In this document: positions 21,357 through 35,300 of the stretch, piece by piece
Layout: each line of letters starts with the position of its first letter
Numbering within the stretch: the stretch's first letter is position 1
Origin: Timema cristinae
Taxonomy: Eukaryota > Arthropoda > Insecta > Phasmatodea > Timematidae
Assembly: GCA_039000515.1 (NCBI GenBank)
Contig: JBCFYV010000012.1
Coordinates: 115,889,949 to 115,953,948 of the forward strand
DNA length: 64,000 bases
Direction of reading: 5' to 3'
Program-made: the position numbers and the translations under genes
The notes under the pieces: model-generated
What the model was told of the DNA's origin: nothing
The model's input: only the letters and a program-made list of their open reading frames with translations
Databases searched by the model: none

Positions 21357-23358
21357 TATTTAATTGGTCGACAAAGCTCCTGGAGAGTCAAAGTGGTAGA
21401 CCTGGAACCTCCTGATTTAATAGTAGTGTTGCCTCACGAATACCTGATATAAATCACAGTTTTGAAAAGGTACCAAATAATATGCATACAAATGAAACAC
21501 AACATGTTTTGAAAAAATTATTTTATTTAAAGTCAGTGCAAAAATTGTGGGTTTCACAACTTATCATTAATAAATTAGTTGAATAGCGTCAAACAAATAG
21601 GTTAGCATTTGTTTGCTAACAACATTTTGTCAACTAGTACCTAATTTCAGTTCATCCTAAAACTCAACATGTTCATATCTTATAGTAAATTATTTATTAC
21701 TAAAAAAAATCTACCAAAAACAGGCCTAATAATTTATTATGATAAATGGACATTTTAAAAGTAAGTTTGAGATTATCAAAAGTTATAAATTAATATCTGT
21801 GCATGGGGTACATTATAATAGATTAAAAGATAATTAAATAAATTAAAATAATATTAACTTATATTTGGTTATATCAGACATTTGAAGTTAAAACTTTGGT
21901 ATGATTGCCTTAAGATAATTAATTCATTCATACCATAAACTCAACCAAAAGATGGAGTATCAGTAATGGCCCACATTCATTCTTAGATTCAAAACAATGA
22001 TATACATAGGTAACAACTCATATAGACAATACACCTCATAACCCTGACATTAATCATGAACAAGGAAGTCCTAAAGTCTCATCCACAACTCTGTATCCAT
22101 TATCTGTGATCCACAGTATTTACTTGCAGTAGGATTAAGTTTTATGCTGATCACTGTCATTATGAATGGTTATAGAGAACAATTAATCATGGCTAGACAA
22201 ATATAGTATTATTATTTTAACAAGCTTGTACCTTTAGAGGGTTCGCCTAGATAAGCAAGAAATTGCTGTACGAACATTCAGCTTTGATGAAAAATTTAAT
22301 TCTACGATGCATTATTTCAAAATATGGTTCACACCAAAATAGAGTCGAAAAATTTCAACAATGCTAATTTATCCTTAGCAATCCTTTATTTTTTATTTTA
22401 TTAATAGAAAAAAAAAGTGTGAAACTGTAACATTAACTAATTTTCAACAACTTCCTCTAACGAACAGAGTAATTGTTAATATATTTGAGATCAAGCAGTG
22501 AGCTTTCCTCTTTACCTTGTGATAAGAAGTTTTGTAGTTTTCTTTGTAACCTTCTTTCTTATTAACATGACAAAGGGTGGTTGTATGTGGAGGGTGAAAG
22601 GGAGTATAAGCTTGGACATACTAATAGAAAATTAGTTCCAGTAAACGACACAAATCAATGTATTTTAAGCTGACAAAAAATTAATACTTTCTCTTTGTGC
22701 AGCCTCCTTAACAGCAAATATGTGAAAACTTTAATGGATAAAAGCTTTTGATATTCTAACTTATTAAAACGCTAAACAACAAATACAATTATGTAAATGT
22801 TCATGGTTTTTATTTACGTTGATGAACGTGTTTTATTTCGGTGAGCTTGATTTTACAGTCTTATACTTCTACATCACTTGATTAAGAATGGAATGTATGC
22901 GCGAAATTAAAGTCATCAGAACTAAAATTCACAGGACTATAAGGATACAGTGTATGTGTAGATAAGGCTTCAGTTGATTAGGTAACACCTCACTTGTAAT
23001 TTCTATATTAACATTGATTAGAACAGTTTTAGTATATAGCGAATTATAACAGTTTGATGCAAATGCAAAAAAACAAACTTTAAGCACGTTAATTTTAATT
23101 CAAGTTTAAAAGATTTTCAAATAATTGTTAAAAATTAATGTAGATTTACAGTTAATTAAACATGTAGATATCCCATAATAAATGAAAGTAAAATGTTAAA
23201 TGTCAAAAGACTAGTGGCAACTTTTGTATAATTTTGACCAAGAATTATAACTGTAGGTCTACAAAAATAGAACCCGAGTCTTAGGTTATCATTTCCATGT
23301 ATATATATTTCTTTAAGAAACTTCTTCAAATGTTACAATGGATAAGACATGTGACACA
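21357..23358. other. AT-rich stretch downstream of HDAC6
   Basis: This should include the HDAC6 3' UTR. I looked on the minus strand for a zinc-finger ubiquitin-binding exon (Cys/His pattern with HPLVLS-like motif) and saw none. Confidence 0.5.
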
Positions 23359-26155
23359 TTATTCATCTGGATCAGGAAGAACATTTCCAGATGGTAAATA
23401 AGCTTGAAAGCTAAGGCTCTTCCAATATTTGCTATGCACATTGATCACACGTCTGATATCGTCGACGGCGCTAGTACTGAGAGGTCGATTTATCCGCACA
23501 ACAGGCAACGGATCTCCAAGTAAAGCCTTTGTACACATCACAACGGAATGAGAAACAGAAGTCACGTTGTAGCCCCCTTCCATGCAGAGAATGACACGAC
23601 CACCGGCCAAGGCCAACAACCAATGGGTCATGAGAGCGAAGCACTCGGGGGTCACCGAACAACTTCCGATGAAATCCCCCCAGGCCGCGTCGAACCCTGC
23701 GGCGACCAACACTAACTCGGGGTTATACTCGTAGGCTATCGGAAGTACCACTTGCTGAAAGGCGGACAGATATTCTACATCGCCCATCTTCGATTTGGAC
23801 CAAGGAATGTTAACTGTGTACCCTATCCCGTCACCGGTACCGACCACGGTTTCTGAGGCATCAGGGGATCCAGGATAAAAGTTTCCGTTATCATAGCGAT
23901 GAATAGATATGTACAGCACAGAGCTGCTGTCTGAGAAACTATGTTGTATGCCATTTCCGTGATGGATGTCCCAATCTAAAATAAGGACTCTCTTTAGATT
24001 GTACTTTGATACAGAGACAGACGCGGCTACTGCCACGTTGTTGAAGAAACAAAACCCAAAACAGGTATCCTTTTCCGCATGATGTCCGGTGGTCGGACCA
24101 GAGCAAACCCAGACTGAATTTCTCCGAGAAGGACTGAGTCGAGGACTTCTAGTAGGGACCCAACAGCCATCTTTGCAGCTGTGAGTGTGTGCTCGTTGAA
24201 GTACACAGACTGCAATTTTGTTGCGGCCTCTTTCCGTTTGGCGTTGTCAAGATCTTCGGTGCGCTTCATGAAATCCATGTATTCATCTGAATGGACGAGT
24301 GATATTTCCGAATCAGTCGCCAACCGCCCTTTAAGTCGCAAACACCTGTCGAGTAGGTGATACTCTTTGAGGAGTTTCCAAGTCGCTACCAGTCTGTTGG
24401 GGGTTTCAACGTGTGCCATATTAAATGTGCAGACATGCTTCAACATAACTTCATCATAAACAAGACAAACTTTATTTTGCGCAACTGTCAGGCTTGTTTT
24501 GCTGCGCAGATTCTCCAACCTTATCTCAAACTCTTCTATTTCTGCACTGGTCTGAACAGCATATGAATTCCTAGTGGGAAACTTTATAAGTTTAATCTCA
24601 GAACCTTCAAATTTAACTTCCGGAACATGAGTTTGTATCTCATCTGTATCCACATAAACAGCCACACTACTTTTCTCTTGTGAATCTAAATCTCTTAATT
24701 TTTGAAATACTAAACAATGCCAAAATTCTCTGTGTGCGTATATCACATTTAAGATGGTTTTAACAATGCTAGCACATGGTGGATCTACTTTGGTTAAGAT
24801 GGGGCATGGGTCGCCAAGTAATGCTCTCAGAGTGAGGGCAGCACCCTCTGCTAGTGAGGATAAACAGTACCCCCTTCCAACACAACAGCAACTTTCCCCC
24901 TGATAGCTGCAGCAGGGACCAGAGAAGATGCGAGTAACAGGCCGGGGTCACTTCCATCTGACCTTCAAGACATCCCAGGGCAGCGTCATAGCCAGCTGAC
25001 ACAATGATTAGGTCAGGCTGGAACTCCAACGCTACTGGTAGGAGGAGCTGTTGAAATATGGCAAGATAATCACCATCAGTCATACCAACACGATTCAACG
25101 GGACGTTGAAGTTATAACCTTTCCCTTTCCCTTTGCCTATATAATGAAAATCTGACTCTTTCAAGTTTGGCCAAAATTCCCCATACTCGTAGCGATGGAT
25201 GGAAAAATACAGCACCCTCGGATCATCGTAGAACATCTGCTGAGTTGCTTGGCCATGATGTACATCCCAGTCAACGATAAGGATACGAGAGGCTTCACAG
25301 TAGTTGAGAGCATGATGTGCAGCCAACGCAACATTATTAAAATAACAATAGCCGCAAAATTCACTGTACATTGCATGATGTCCGGGAGGTCTAACTATTG
25401 CCATTCCATTCATGACTTCTTTCTTGCAGACTTTATCCACTAGCTCGATGGTGCTTCCGGCCGCTAACAAAGAGAGCTGGTATGTTGTTGGATGTACATA
25501 AATTGAATCATAATTTGATGAAAGATCTTCCAGATACTTCATATCATAGGAGCCGCTTGTCTGCTTGAGGATTTAATTATATCTGGCGAATGTTTAGTTA
25601 GTAATTCCTCTTCTGTTACTCTTCTAGGAGGCAAGAATTTGCATCTTTGTAACAACCCATATTCAGTGCACCTTAACATGACCGAGGAGAACCTCTCTGG
25701 GCATTCTGGATAGTTAGGATCCCAAAAGTTACGATGACATTCCATTCGGGGGTCGTAAGTTACACCGGTTATACCACGAACCACAATTTTACTTTCCCGT
25801 GTCTGTTCATATACATCTTCCATGAAAACCTCAAATGGTTTTTTCTTTTGGCTCAGATCATAGTACTTTTCTATTGGATTACATGATGCAGGAGAATCAA
25901 AACATGTGGGAGCATTTAAATAGTCTGCAACTGTAACTTCTACATTGACTAATTGTTTGTGACATATTGTCCCCATTTCAGTTCTTTGAAATAGGCCTAC
26001 GAAGGTGATAGTATTGAGTTACTACCTGAGACATCTGGATCAATAACTAGAGATTTGGAGACACTCGAAGACTTTTGAGTTACAGAAATGCCCTCATCAT
26101 CTGCTCCTATAGAAAGTGAATCCAGTGATGAAAGATCTTCATATATTTCAGCCAT
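23359..26155 (-). CDS. HDAC6: HDAC6, tandem-domain class IIb histone/tubulin deacetylase, intronless and interrupted by single-base gaps
   Basis: HDAC6 is a zinc-dependent lysine deacetylase acting on alpha-tubulin, Hsp90 and other cytoplasmic targets. The chosen start is ATG at 26155 (MAEIYEDLSSLDSL); an internal ATG at 25976 is an alternative. Domain 1 (about 25760-24720) carries RPPGHHA, VDWDVHHGQ and SAGYDAA. Domain 2 (about 24400-23420) carries LDWDIHHGNG, AAGFDAAWGD and MEGGY. The catalytic His pairs, Asp ligands and Tyr are all present. The frame is broken near 26000, 25572-25574, 24880-24885, 24870-24874 and 24087. Each break is closed by one added base and conserved sequence resumes at once. 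No introns are seen in 2.8 kb, unlike the neighbours. The frame ends PDPDE-TAA, with no ubiquitin-binding zinc finger found downstream. It could be a real gene with assembly indels or a retrocopy. Confidence 0.9.
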
Positions 26156-29100
26156 AAAAACAATGTTAGAATTAATTTTTATATATGAACTGATGAAATT
26201 CGTCAACTTACATTAGTTTGTTAAATACTATAACGTACGTGGGAAGACAGGTTTTTTTCACCTAAAGCCTTTTGTGTATAATCTCAATGTTAGATTTAAA
26301 GCTAAAAATATTAACCACGTGACTGACGAAAACGATTATCAAATTACCAGACAATATAAGTTAGATGACAAGATAAAACCGTGGAAATTGTTTTGTAACA
26401 AGGTTCAGTTTCCTAGTTATATTGAATTATAAAATAAATAGTTCACCTGTTTTTATATGTATTATCCAAGGTCAAAGAGATTTCCAAACCTAAATTTCAA
26501 ATGGCTATCAACAAAACATTACAGCATACCAAAACAACATACTGAGTACAATAATTTCCCACTTATACACTAACACAGTTTTCTATTTTAATAAATAGTA
26601 TAAAATGTTTTGTAGTTTTTTAAAGATAAATTCATAAAATTAAATTACACCTCTAGCTATGAATAAAAAATTTCAAATAATTAATAGTATAATTTCTTCA
26701 TTTATCTAAATTTATCTGAACATTACTAAATTTAAAATGTATTGTTAACATCCGCTTCATTGTATGGCCTAGATAGGCCAGCCGGGATTGTTTTATAAAT
26801 ACATAAATAATTAAAAATAATTTTAGTGACATATTGCCATTATTGACTTAATAAATATTTTATTCGCTGCTGAGTAAAATAACAATCTCTCATTCACTTT
26901 CTACTACTTTTTTTACTTTTAAGAATAGTGCCATACAGCTAAATTTACTAGGTTTATTGTCAATTTGTTTACAGAATAGGTGAACACTAGTGGTTTTAGA
27001 ATATTATAACTACAATTACGCAGTGGTGGACCCAGAAATAGTATTTTGTTAGGGAAAGGGGGAAAAACAATTACGTGTGTGTTCAGAATTAATTTTCGAT
27101 CAAAGGGAAAGAGGGAAGCCAAGGAGGTGCGGCTCAATAACCACTAGAGGTGGTGACAATTTTTTAAGACTTTTAAATGCCCTTTGATGATATTTCAATT
27201 CTTTTCACGGTAACTATGGGCAGAGATTTAAATAATTTAGGTGACTTAGTTAAGATTACCTTGTATCAAAACTATTTCCCAGCACTTTTTTAATTTGCAT
27301 CTTTTGAGCACTCTTGACGTGTGTAGCTGTAGGCTACCATAATATTTTCTTCATACACCGAGACACTTTCAGAGTTTTATTTGGAGAGAAGAATAAGTAG
27401 GGCGGAATCCTATTTGTGTAGGGAGAGGGGCCAGTCAAAAATAAATAAAGCGTTATGCCACCCAATCCAAAGGGGATTCGTTACAGAAAAATATTTCAGA
27501 AACTATGTATGCACCTTGAAGTTATTCAGAGGTTTCTTTCTTTTTAAGATCTGAATAATTTAGATGATTCTAAAATCTTTTTGGAATAGTTCTTGTCCAG
27601 ATTTTAGGTAAATTAACAGTTTTCTTTAAAAGCTATTTAAAGTAGTCTTCCCCGATTTTTTTTTAAATATATGATTTAGAAGCTACTTGGAATGATATTT
27701 GCCTGAAGATTGTTTGAAACTACATTCCCCTATAAGCCAATTGGTATGGCACAGTATGTTTGTGCTCACAAAAAAGAATGTATGAATAATTAAAATAATA
27801 ATAATTTAGATAAGATAATGTAAATTGTACACTTCAGTTCAGTTTAGTAATAATAACATAAATCATTCTTTAAAAATAAGTTTTAAAATAGTTAGGTGTT
27901 GCATGGCCAGGTGATTTTATAAAGCCACGTCCCGAATAGAACAGAACAAATGAACGTGGTCATGTGCACTACAAGTATGGTCAATTTTCTAAACAGAAGG
28001 TTATAACAAAATTTAATCATTGTTCTGTTCGGCTCAGATAAGCCAGTTGTCCGTTTTTGCTCGTCACATCAAAGGATGTTTGTGTTAAGTCCTCGTTTGA
28101 AGGCCTCCGTGAACATTTCACCGAACACTTACACGAATATACAGTCTTTAGAAGGCCATCAGTGGAGTCACACATGAATTTTGAATTTTGCAAGTTGGCC
28201 TACATATATCTTTTGGTGAATTTATTTCTTTGTGTATGTGTGCGTGTGTTTAGCTAATAATAATGAAGATGATAGTAATAATAATAATTACATACTTTAT
28301 TTAAGCAGATTTTAGAATAATCGAGTGTTCTAAGAAATATCAATTAATGCACATTTATCTTTAAAGCCACACCAGATAATCTGGAATCCTAGGGATCATG
28401 AACACTACAATAAAAAAAAGTATGCATAGGAAGAGATTGGGGCCGTAATAGATAAGGATTTGAAAATAAACTCGATCTACTGAATACATTTCTACTTTGG
28501 TATACTCTTGTTATCCCCCATCACCGAAATTACATTTTTTTTTTGTAATAATGAAGAAAATATAAATATATATGCTGCTAATACTTGTACACACGTACTC
28601 ATCGCACCACTTATATTGAAGCACACCGAGATAGATGAAACAAAAATATATAGAGCTACCAATATGGGAACACGTTGTGAACATGTTCCTTTCAAGTGTA
28701 AACACATCGGTTAAATGCGAACAGAACAACATCTGTTTCGTCAAAATGTTCGTGTTCGTTGTTCTATTCAAGTCTTGACCCATCTTAAAATAATCAAAGT
28801 TTGTTTCTGCCATCTTTAAAAATAGAAAAATAAGGATTGAAAAGGTGTTCAGGTCATCTCAAAGATAACTTATACCATATGCTCTCGATTACTCCTAGCT
28901 TAAATATTCACTGTCATAAAAAATAACATGAATAAAACTAGTCATGAATCATTATTTGTGTGATTTTAAAACTAGTTTTAAAATAATGTATATTATTTAC
29001 AATGCACCATTTGCATTTCTTACAGTTGTCACTTTTACTTGGTACATTATTTATCGCTACCTATGACTTATTTTCGAATTATTTATCCTAGTGTAATGTT

Positions 29101-29249
29101 TTATTTCTCTGTTGGTAGTTTGCAGTTAAACTTAAATCATTGTGTTGAATTTTAATAGTTAAGTGTGCTCAAAAATTTGTATAGTTTGTAAACAAATAAT
29201 TTAAGTGATCATAATTATATTTAATTTTTACAAGAAATAGATTTTATAA
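26156..29249. other. Intergenic region between divergent HDAC6 and VPS36
   Basis: The two genes are head to head, so their promoters lie here. The sequence is AT-rich with no clear TATA box, CpG-rich block or repeat boundary that I could assign, and no other gene is recognised. Confidence 0.6.
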
Positions 29250-29345
29250 ATGGATCGCTTTGAATATACAGAGCCTCATTTAGTTCCTGGAGAAACATCT
29301 ATTACTAAAGAGAAGGGCATTAAGCTGTATGATGGTGAAGATAAG
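29250..29345 (+). CDS. VPS36: VPS36 exon 1 (start codon, GLUE N-terminus)
   Basis: ATG at 29250 opens 32 codons beginning [12 protein letters not shown] and ending IKLYDGEDK, the first GLUE strands. Donor GTAACA follows in phase 0. A weaker donor lies inside (after 29334, GTGAAG) and would skip five residues. HDAC6 starts 3.1 kb upstream on the other strand. Confidence 0.9.
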
Positions 29346-32300
29346 GTAACATTTTATGAAGTAATATTTATTTATTTTATGGCAAATCTGATTATATTAA
29401 ATTGTTGTATACACAACTTTTAACCGAACTTTTGCTTGGTGATGATTCCTAACTTTTATTTACAACCTTGAGCTATGCACTTTTCTCTACATTACACCTT
29501 AATATTATTCATTATAAATTAATTACTTTACTTTGTTTACTGAGTTTTTACTATTACAAATAGTTTAAGGTAGCGATGTAGGAAACTCAAAAGATCTGTG
29601 TTTTTGCAGTTTTTATATACAACTTTTTTTTGGTAAAAATAAGTCAAATATTTCTTTAGGTCAAACAGAGTTTAATTTTGTTCACAAAGTAACCACAACA
29701 GTTTTTGAATATATTTTAGGGGTGTTCTGGAATTTAGGTACATAATTACATTTTCTCGTCATTTAAAAAGTTTGTGATCTAATGCTGCAATGCTAAGGAC
29801 AGATATTCAATAACTGTTGCTATCACTACAAGAAGAAAGTTAAACTTTATGTTTCAAAACTTACAGGAAAAATATTTAATATATTTTGGGCAAAAAAGTT
29901 TTGCTATAAAAACTGCAAAAACACTGGCCTTTTTTCGTGTCAACTACAGCCCCATCTTAATTCAAAGTTGTGTGAAGTTTTAATTAAAATATGTATTGTA
30001 TAAAAGACTATATAATTCGCCATTTTTCTTTAATTGTAATTGTTTTTGAACTACTGTTATTGGAGTATCTCTTTACGAAAGTTCTCTGTTGTAGTTATAG
30101 TGAAAAAATAAAAACAAGAAAACTTGTCTATAATTCTTAAGCACTTCTTTCAATTTAGTTTGTCGTCCTGACCTAAATGACCTCACAAACGTGTCAAAAA
30201 ATTAATTTTCTATGCTATTAAACTTTTCAATAATGAAAAAAAAAACCACTCAATATTTTTAAAAGCCCAGGATTTTAAGCTTTGCTTGGCTGCAGAAAAA
30301 AATATATTTTGGAATAACATAAACTCTTTAGGAAGATTTTTTATTGGCTTTTGATTTTTATCACAGTATTTTAATAAATGTATTAAGCTATTTAGTTAAC
30401 ATGGTATGTGGAAAACTTTTAAAGAATTATGGAAGCTTTTCAAATTAAACACATTTGGTTATAATATACTTTTACTGAATGTCAAAAAATGTCTTCTTTG
30501 TAACATAAATCTAGCAAAATGCAATATTAACCTGTTCATAATCAAGCACATCAAAAACTGAGACATAATATTGGGATTTGATTGTAATTTGCCTTTTTAA
30601 TAATCAATTAGCCTAACTAGATTACACACTAAAATATCTTCTTTGCCATCTTGTTTGTATTCCATTTTTTCCCCTTCTTGTTTGCATAGTAAGGAATATT
30701 CAAAATAAAATGTCCCCAAAATGTCTCTTAGAACTTCATATTTAATAGCCTAATTTATTTTAACCATATTAACAATCATATTATACCACTATTACTGGAC
30801 AACTCTTATATAAGGGCTGTATTCTAATAGTCCAAGGATCCTTGTCAAGGATTCGTGAGATACAGTCTTGATGAATTCACACTTGCCTCACACTTCCCAA
30901 ATGAAGACTGCATTCAACCATTCAAACGTCAACGACCTTGCTACTTCCCAGGGTCCGCAGTGCTGCTCTCTAGCACTGATCTTAAAAACTATATAAATGC
31001 CATCTATTAGCCCTAAAAAAATATTTTCGTGCACTAAAATTGGGCTGTTTTAAATTGTTGGTCATAAAATTTGCACTATTTCATTTGATACTATTCTTTG
31101 ATACGTTTGTTTACTGTACATCATGCCGAGAAACAATTTGATAGTTTTGGCAATATTAAATGATAAACATAGGTTGATTATTCAACTTTTTCAAATCATA
31201 AATTTTTTATTAATGTCAATGATTGAAACTCAGAATCAAAAGCATGTAAGAAACCAACCATTGTCTTTATTATTGACAATAATTGAGAGTCAAATAAGAT
31301 AATAATCTAACAGTTGCCAGTAAAACTCTGCACCTAGGCTCAACTAGGACGTATCTATGACGTGTGGCTTCCTTGGATCCAAGGATGTGAAAAGGGATGC
31401 ATCGGCATCCTTCGTGACTATTCGGACAGATCTACACTTGATCACGTGGTTTCCAATGCAACTCTCAATTATACGTATCAAGGCTACAGCGTATAAATAG
31501 ACTATTCGGATACAGCCTAGGCCTTTTAGTTCATCTTAACCTGAGAACGGAAGTAAACAAACATTCCCATATCATTACGCAAAGGACATACGTGATTGGT
31601 GGAACACCAGTGTAATATTTTAAATAGGCGCTACCATGTATAGTCAGTATCATAGTAAAGTAAATCACTATGAATTTTTGTATTTTTAATACTTTTAAAT
31701 TTCCTGTCTTGTGTTTAACAAAACTCGGACTAAACCCGGCAAACACCATAAACAGATAAGAAGCATTCAACACTCACAACAACTGTTACTTAATACTGCT
31801 GAGATGAACTGTCGACTGACTGTTGCTGATTTAACGTTAACATGTGTGTACCATGAAGGTCCCTCAACGCTGAGTAAGGAGTTTGTTGGTATTAGAATAG
31901 TGCTTGTAAAGCTTATAAAGTAAATTTCTAAATCAAATTTAGGAATAATTTTAGTTAAAATAATTTTCTAATGTTATTTTAAAACAAGTTTAATACAAAA
32001 CATAGGGGGGACTATTTAGTGAAATTATATAATTGAAAGTCTGTTCAGTAGCAAATCAAATCATAGATAGACTTCCACGTGGCTTTGTAATTTGTTTCCA
32101 TGGGTAGTAATTTTTTTTTTTATTTGAGGCATTTAATGTGCCCTTTCTGACCCGAATGATTATATTAGCACACAAGAATTTAGTATTTTAATGAGAGCTA
32201 AAGGACCTACTATTTTTGATGGAAAAGGTATTTTCACATATCTTCCTGGGTGGGTTTATATACAAGCCACAATCGACATGAGATCGACAGTTTTACTTCC

Positions 32301-35300
32301 CATCTGAAGGAAGTTGTGCTACAGACTTTTATTGTTAAAGAAAAATCTGTTGACCTCAGTTGGGTTTGAACCCACAAACATCGGGTCTTGAGGTGAACAC
32401 TTTACCCCAAGAACACCAAGGTTGACTATGTGGTTGGTATTATCAGATATTTTAACGAGTACAGCCTTGCTTTAGTGGCCGCATGGCTTAAGGTGTCATC
32501 TTTTTTTTAGACTAGACTGCCAATGACAGGGGGTGTTCAAATCCCAGTCGAGTATAAGGAGGGTGATTTTTATAAAACGTTTTCCACTCTCCTTCCATGC
32601 AAATGCAGGTACATTTCACTAAATTCAACCTTTCTCATTTCTAACTCATTACCATAATTAGTACAGATGCATATAATCTTTATTGTAAGATGCAGTGCTA
32701 AAAAATATGAGTAAATGTCTAAAATATCCCATTAATTTTGCAACCAAACACTAAAACAAAAGTTAATAATACCTAATTAAAATAATATTTTAATTTTTAT
32801 AATAACTGATAAAACCATTTTATTTAGTAGATACAAACTTTTTTTAATATGTGATCAATAATAAATAAAACAAAAGTCATCATCCACCATTAAAACTGGA
32901 AAAAATATAGTATTCAAGGAAAATTGAAAAATGTTGTTTGAAAAACCTGGAAAAGTCAGGGAATTTTGTAAAATATGTTTTGTAGCCACCCTGCATTAAC
33001 TAACAATCTAATACTAGAAAATCTAAAAACAATTAATCTTAATATCGTCTAGATGTGTTGATTGGGGAAAAAAAACCTCCATGGTGATCCCACAAGCCAC
33101 CTATACAGACCGAGCGGCCGCCACAGTTAGCGATGATAGCGCCAACGTTTGCTGATAGGGGGTGTCATGTAGTCATCACTATGAGCCCTTTGGCTGTTAG
33201 TCTCAGTTTTCTAAACTGAAGTTACTAGGCTACTTCTTTAGTCAAGTATCTCCTCATCTGTCAGGTCATGAGGACAATTAGACCCCGTCCCAGACCCAAT
33301 GTTTCACAGATACATTTTGGAAGAGCCAGGGATCGAACTAGGAACCTCTCTGTAGCCAGGAACTCTGACATTACAAAGAACAAGTTAAATGTTTCTAACA
33401 TCACATACTAGGTCCAATAATCTAAAAGCCAAAAATTAAACATTTGAACATATGAGGGGGTCATGCCAAGATAGTCTAACCTTCAATGATTTAGATGGGA
33501 TATATTCACTATCTGGTTAAAAATAATAACTAAAATATTATCCTATCCTTATGGTCTTGACGGACCATAAACACAATTTTTAGTTCAAGTTGTACGCTAT
33601 CAGAAATCACTTTTAACAATTATGATATTTTTTATAATATCAAAATTATCATGTTTTTGCCCTGACCCCTCATATATGTCTCCACAGGGACGTTAAAAAA
33701 CGTTATATATATCTCGTCTTGGATATAAGAGGTGCTAATTGACAGCAGAAGGTTCCTTATTGCAAACATTGGTTGAATGGACCACTAATGTTAGCCTATT
33801 TGTAAATAATAATTATTTTCTTAGAAAGTTCTTGATACTATATTATCAATTATTATTTCCGAATAAGTTGACATTAGTAACCTTCAGCCAATGTTTGCAA
33901 TGAAGAACCTTATGTTAGCTGTCACTACCTCTCCTACCGTAGTTAGGGTATAGTTACTGGATTTGTGTAGAAAACACAATTTGAGGTTGTAAATATATTG
34001 GGATTGCTCTCGAGTAACTAAAATTGTGTAACGAATTATAAAACAATCCTAAACAATTTTGCCATTTTGTAAGTTAAATTAAAGAAGGAAACTCCATTGT
34101 AAAATAAGATGATGTTTTTTTTAAATGTGATTTTCAATGCTTGCATAATGTCAGGTACATTTAATATTGAGTACGGTTATTAACTGGTTTTGCAGACTTG
34201 TTCGAAAATGGAGAGGTCCTACTGACAACTCACAGGCTACTTTGGGGTCGCCCGGGCGACTTCTCAAATGGAGGCACTTGTCTTTCCTTGCAACTACGTT
34301 ATGTTGTGTTTACGGAAGAAGAGCGTCCGGGGCTGTTTGGGTTTAGTCAGAGCAAGAAAATAAGTATTCATCTTAGTGAACCGTTGCCAGGTAATTACAA
34401 TGGATGACGTACAATACTCAGTAAGATCTATGAGCCCTAATATATTGGTCTGCGTTATGTTTTAACTTTTTGATAAGAGTAATTTGATATATCTTGTTTA
34501 GGAAGGTCACTTAAATTAAATTTTTTTATTTTCGTTTATTTGTACACCACATCTTACTATCCATCCTGGTTGTCCATTTTTACTCTAATGGGGAAAGATG
34601 AGATGAGGAATAAACTATTGGTTTGTGATGCCGTGTCCACTCCACAAATGTAATTAATCTAGCTCCGGGCTTATAATTCAAGGTATTTCACTGCATCTCC
34701 ACCTAAAGCTGTTTGGTACCCTGAGCAACGTAACTCCTGGCGACCACAAAGGGATCAAGCACCCTGTCACAAGATGCCTTATAATCTCCGTGGTACACTC
34801 TGAACGGAGCTACACGTGCAAGCACACACAGCGAGAATTTTGGAACACCGACTCCTTCTAATCTATGAATCTGTCATCACTGGGTAGCTCGAGAAATACC
34901 CCCCTCCATTTCCTGGCCTTTGGCGGGAAGAGTTGGCCTTTGAATTAGGTGCGACACCGGCTTAACGAATTATTCTCGAGGCACTGACCCTAAACTGACC
35001 ATCTATCCTCGGCTTGCCACTCAACATTGTGATCACCTCCAAAACATATACCATCCCAGGGTGAAAAATGTGGCTCTTTCTAGTCTTAGAGTTGATACTG
35101 TCCAATAGATAAATCACTCATTGATACATTTTGCAGGAGTTCAGAGGCAAGTAGTACCTTTTGAATATGAGTCAAATCATAAAATTGGAAAGATACAAAG
35201 CTTTAACGACTAACCGAAACTGGATACACTGCCAATAGCGTAGTGTACAGCGGGTGGAGGAACACGACCTTCCTCGAGGCCCATGTACATATAATGTTAC

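Larger units (their letters stand above)
31518..34195. other. VPS36 intron 1, right part
   Basis: It contains a family D SINE, a family A SINE and a small inverted-repeat element (listed separately). The remainder is AT-rich without recognised features. Confidence 0.55.

Noticed and set aside
25985..26020. A 29-nt intron (GTAGTA...CGTAG) that would restore the HDAC6 frame near 26000
   Set aside because: Too short for a normal animal intron. A single missing base explains the frame change as well and fits the pattern elsewhere.
23359..26155. HDAC6 as a simple dead pseudogene
   Set aside because: All catalytic motifs are intact, and every break is a one-base gap of the type also seen in VPS36, TEX10 and eRF3.
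29335..29345. Alternative VPS36 exon 1 donor (GTGAAG) that would fix the phase with exon 2
   Set aside because: It removes five conserved residues. A missing base at the start of exon 2 restores the family sequence instead.
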